Below, one piece after another: positions 61,937-64,000 of a DNA stretch of 64,000 bases; the stretch's first letter is position 1; each line of letters begins with the position of its first letter. This DNA comes from Thermaerobacter sp. FW80. GTDB lineage: Bacteria > Bacillota > Sulfobacillia > Thermaerobacterales > Thermaerobacteraceae. The stretch spans positions 124,001-188,000 of the forward strand of contig NZ_CP037895.1 in NCBI RefSeq assembly GCF_004634385.1, written 5' to 3'. The notes beneath the pieces are model-generated. The model worked only from the letters and a program-made list of their open reading frames with translations. It had not been told where the DNA came from and searched no databases. Both the position numbers and the translations under genes were made by a program.

Positions 61937-62500
61937 GTGGCCAAGGTGCTTATCCTGACCGGCGATGCCGTCGAAGCCCTCGAAGTGTACTATCCGCTGT
62001 ACCGCTTGAAGGAAGCCGGCCACGAGGTCCAGGTGGCAGCCCCCACCAAGAAGACGCTGCGGACCGTCGTCCACGACTTCGAGCCGGGTTGGGAGACCTT
62101 CACCGAGAAGCAGGGCTACAAGCTCGAGGCGGACCTGGCGTTCGCCGACGTCAAGCCGGAGGAGTACGACGGCCTGATCCTGCCCGGCGGCCGGGCACCG
62201 GAATACATCCGGCTCAACGAGCACATCCCGCGCATCGTCGGCCACTTCTTCGAGGCGAACAAGCCCGTGGGCGCCATCTGCCACGCGGCGCTGATCTTCT
62301 CGCGGGTCCGGGACCACCTCAAGGGGCGGCAGCTCACGGCCTACACGGCCTGCCGGCCGGACGTCGAGTCGCTGGGCGCCACCTACGTGACCGAGCCGCT
62401 CCACGTCGACGGGAACCTGGTTTCCGCCCACGCCTGGCCGGATCTTCCGGGCTTCATGCGCGAGTTCCTGCGGCGGCTCGACGAGTACCTGAAGCGGTGA
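61937..62500 (+). CDS. DJ-1/PfpI-family protein
   Basis: 187 aa. The nucleophile elbow is VGAICHAALIF (Cys near 115) and the family core is KVLILTGDAVEALEVYYPLYRLKEAGHEVQVAAP and YDGLILPGGRAPEYIR. Members act as deglycases, glyoxalases or stress proteases; the exact role is open. GTG start with AAGGGGG seven bases upstream. Confidence 0.9.
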   Translation: MAKVLILTGDAVEALEVYYPLYRLKEAGHEVQVAAPTKKTLRTVVHDFEPGWETFTEKQGYKLEADLAFADVKPEEYDGLILPGGRAPEYIRLNEHIPRIVGHFFEANKPVGAICHAALIFSRVRDHLKGRQLTAYTACRPDVESLGATYVTEPLHVDGNLVSAHAWPDLPGFMREFLRRLDEYLKR

Positions 62501-62585
62501 GGCAGATCGCGCTGAGGCGCGAGGGGGAGCCGCGAGCAGCACGTCGCCTGCGGAGCGGATACGCGGTCGGTCGATGCAGCGCATG

Positions 62586-62616
62586 GGAGGCCCCACCCGA
62601 GCCGGGTGGGGCCTCC
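62586..62616. terminator. Bidirectional terminator hairpin
   Basis: Perfect 13-bp arms GGAGGCCCCACCC and GGGTGGGGCCTCC around GAGCC, between two convergent genes. T-runs are weak on both sides. Confidence 0.7.
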
Positions 62617-62651
62617 TGTGCTCGGCTCAAGGCTGCGGTCGCCGTCGACCC

Positions 62652-63440
62652 CTAGAGCACGGCCAGCTCCTCGTCCTTGCGATCCGTGATGAACATGTGT
62701 CCTGGCGCATGGGTGATCATGAACTCCGGCTTGGCGCTCATCGCCACGGCCTGGGGGGTGACCCCGCATGCCCAGAAGACGGGGACCTCCCCCGGCCTGA
62801 TCGTCACCGGGTCCCCGAAGTCGGGCTTCGCCAGGTCACGGATCCCCAGCGCCTCTGGGTCCCCGATGTGAACCGGTGCCCCGTGGACTGCCGGGAAACG
62901 TGACGTCACCTGCACCGCCCGCACCACCTGCTCCTGGGGGATGGGGCGCATGCTCACCACCATCGGCCCGTGAAAGACACCTGCCGGCGTACACGGACGG
63001 TTCGTGACGAACATGGGGACATTGCATCCTTCTTCGATGTGACGGACGGGGATGCCGGCTTCGAGCAGAGCCGCCTCGAACGTGAAGCTGCAACCGAGAA
63101 GGAATCCGACGAGATCGTCCCGCCAGTAGTCGCGGATGTCCGTCACCTCGGCCTTCAATACCCCGTTCTCCCAGATGCGATAGCGGGGAACGTCGGTTCG
63201 CAGGTCGGCCTCCGGTGCCACCATGCGCGGAACCGGTGAGCCGACGTCTGTCACGTCGAGCAGCGGACACGGTTTGGGATTGCGAAAGCAAAAGAGCAGA
63301 AAGTCGAAGGCGTATTTCTGGGGTAGGATCACCACGTTGGCCTGCGCGTAGCCGGGCGCCAGGCCCGGGGTCGGCCCCGTGTACTGCCCGCGGCGGATGA
63401 CCTCTCGCAGTTCGGGCAGGGACAGATGGCGAACGTCCAC
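62652..63440 (-). CDS. ycsI: DUF1445 (YcsI-like) putative hydro-lyase / D-glutamate cyclase
   Basis: 262 aa. Family core: LAPGYAQANVVILPQKYAFDFLLFCFRNPKPCPLLDVTDVG, DLVGFLLGCSFTFEAALLEAGIPVRHIEEGCNVPMFVTN, and the C-terminal PVFWACGVTPQAVAMSAKPEFMITHAPGHMFITD. Related proteins are linked to D-glutamate/5-oxoproline metabolism. It lies beside pxpA (ycsF), as in the B. subtilis ycs group. GTG start at 63440; GGAGGGGG lies somewhat far upstream. Confidence 0.88.
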   Translation of the reverse strand: MDVRHLSLPELREVIRRGQYTGPTPGLAPGYAQANVVILPQKYAFDFLLFCFRNPKPCPLLDVTDVGSPVPRMVAPEADLRTDVPRYRIWENGVLKAEVTDIRDYWRDDLVGFLLGCSFTFEAALLEAGIPVRHIEEGCNVPMFVTNRPCTPAGVFHGPMVVSMRPIPQEQVVRAVQVTSRFPAVHGAPVHIGDPEALGIRDLAKPDFGDPVTIRPGEVPVFWACGVTPQAVAMSAKPEFMITHAPGHMFITDRKDEELAVL

Positions 63441-63528
63441 TCCTGATCCGCCCCCTCCTCGGCCAGGACACCCTGCGCTCGTGCCTCACCCGTGGCCACC
63501 ACCGTCATGCTGGTATGTCGATCCGCCT

Positions 63529-64000
63529 TCACCCGCCGACCACCTGCGCCAGCGGCACGACCTCCACGCCCGCCTCTTCGAGCGCCCGCCGGATCCGGGC
63601 GACGAAGGCGATCGCCTCGGGGTTGTCTCCGTGTACGCAGATGCTGTCCGCCCGGATGGGGACCTCCTCCCCCGTGATCGCCGTGACCTTGCCCTCGGTC
63701 ACCATCCGCACGGCGCGGGGGATGGCGATCTCCGGATCGTGGATCATCGCATCCGGTCGCGAACGGGGAACCAGCGTGCCATCGGCATTGTAGGCACGGT
63801 CGGCGAAGACCTCCTGGGCCACCTTCAACCCGACCTCCTCGGCCGCCCTGACCATGGCCGAACCGGCCAGGGCGAGCAAGATGGCGTCCGGTGCCGCGGC
63901 CTTGACACCCTCGGCGATGGCCCGGGCGAGCCGGAGGTCCCTCGCCGCCATGTTGTACAGCGCACCGTGGGCCTTGACGTGTTGCAGCGGGCGACCCGCG
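63529..64000 (-). CDS. pxpA: 5-oxoprolinase subunit A (LamB/YcsF family), 3' part
   Basis: The gene is cut by the right edge of the window; about 156 codons remain. HVKAHGALYNMAARD at the edge is the conserved VKPHGALYN motif, so the frame continues beyond 64000. Then QEVFADRAYNADGTLVPRSRPDAMIHDP and SICVHGDNPEAIAFV follow. With PxpB and PxpC it opens 5-oxoproline to glutamate using ATP. Confidence 0.92.
   Translation of the reverse strand, partial: AGRPLQHVKAHGALYNMAARDLRLARAIAEGVKAAAPDAILLALAGSAMVRAAEEVGLKVAQEVFADRAYNADGTLVPRSRPDAMIHDPEIAIPRAVRMVTEGKVTAITGEEVPIRADSICVHGDNPEAIAFVARIRRALEEAGVEVVPLAQVVGG

Noticed and set aside
1-64000. CRISPR arrays, rRNA and tRNA genes
   Set aside because: No regularly spaced repeats, and no recognisable rRNA or tRNA segments were seen on either strand.

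Overview
The window looks like part of the chromosome of a very GC-rich, spore-forming, probably thermophilic member of the Firmicutes (Thermaerobacter/Sulfobacillus-like). Reasons: two sets of GerA-type spore germinant-receptor genes, strong AAGGAGG-type ribosome sites, frequent GTG and TTG starts, Bacillus-type ycsF/ycsI neighbours, and several sugar-PTS and aromatic-degradation operons. The taxon is inferred; no rRNA or tRNA gene is present.

Layout. 0-1.1 kb: end of a pyruvate/acetoin dehydrogenase E1 operon (minus). 1.3-6.8 kb: a plus-strand polyol PTS operon combining a glucitol set (gutM, IIC, IIB, IIA) with a SAF-domain dehydrogenase and galactitol-type IIC and IIB. 7.2-11.4 kb: minus-strand acyl/aldehyde genes (ALDH, decayed ADH, FabG-like SDR, two MaoC-type proteins). 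11.6-28.2 kb: an accessory island with visibly lower GC. It holds two class-V aminotransferase-fold genes around an NhaC-type antiporter, a Crp/Fnr regulator cut by a complete IS256-family element, and a long operon for 2-aminobenzoate (anthranilate) degradation through the CoA thioester. 28.4-36.0 kb: a homoprotocatechuate (4-hydroxyphenylacetate) operon with a GntR regulator.

36.3-40.2 kb: germination locus 1, in which gerAB and gerAC are fused into one reading frame. 40.3-46.2 kb: an amidase, three small membrane proteins (one frameshifted) and a large membrane-anchored cupredoxin/beta-helix protein. 46.3-51.6 kb: a glutamine-amidotransferase-like hydrolase and germination locus 2 (gerAA-gerAB-gerAC, minus). 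51.9-57.1 kb: a short-chain fatty-acid transporter, an NTF2-like protein, then a decayed stretch (truncated M28 peptidase, msrA remnant, transposase-like remnant) around an intact DUF262 (GmrSD/BrxU-type) putative defence gene. 57.3-60.7 kb: a thiamine thiazole operon thiE - thiS-thiG fusion - thiO. 60.8-64 kb: msrA, a DJ-1/PfpI protein, a ycsI/DUF1445 protein and a partial pxpA (ycsF).

How the genes work together. The anthranilate operon has a ligase, the FAD/OYE-type monooxygenase-reductase, acyl-CoA dehydrogenase, enoyl-CoA hydratase and SDR, so it can plausibly take anthranilate to beta-oxidation products; RidA and a MarR regulator are built in. The hpa operon supplies ring hydroxylation, extradiol cleavage, semialdehyde oxidation and decarboxylation. 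Most genes inside each operon are coupled by 4-bp ATGA or GTGA overlaps. The most unusual items are the GerAB-GerAC fusion, the ThiS-ThiG fusion with an internal Gly-Gly, the cupredoxin/beta-helix/PLDc_N protein, the precisely reconstructable IS insertion, and a repeated 11-mer CCGGTTCGTCC that is scattered through the host-like DNA but was not seen in the low-GC island.
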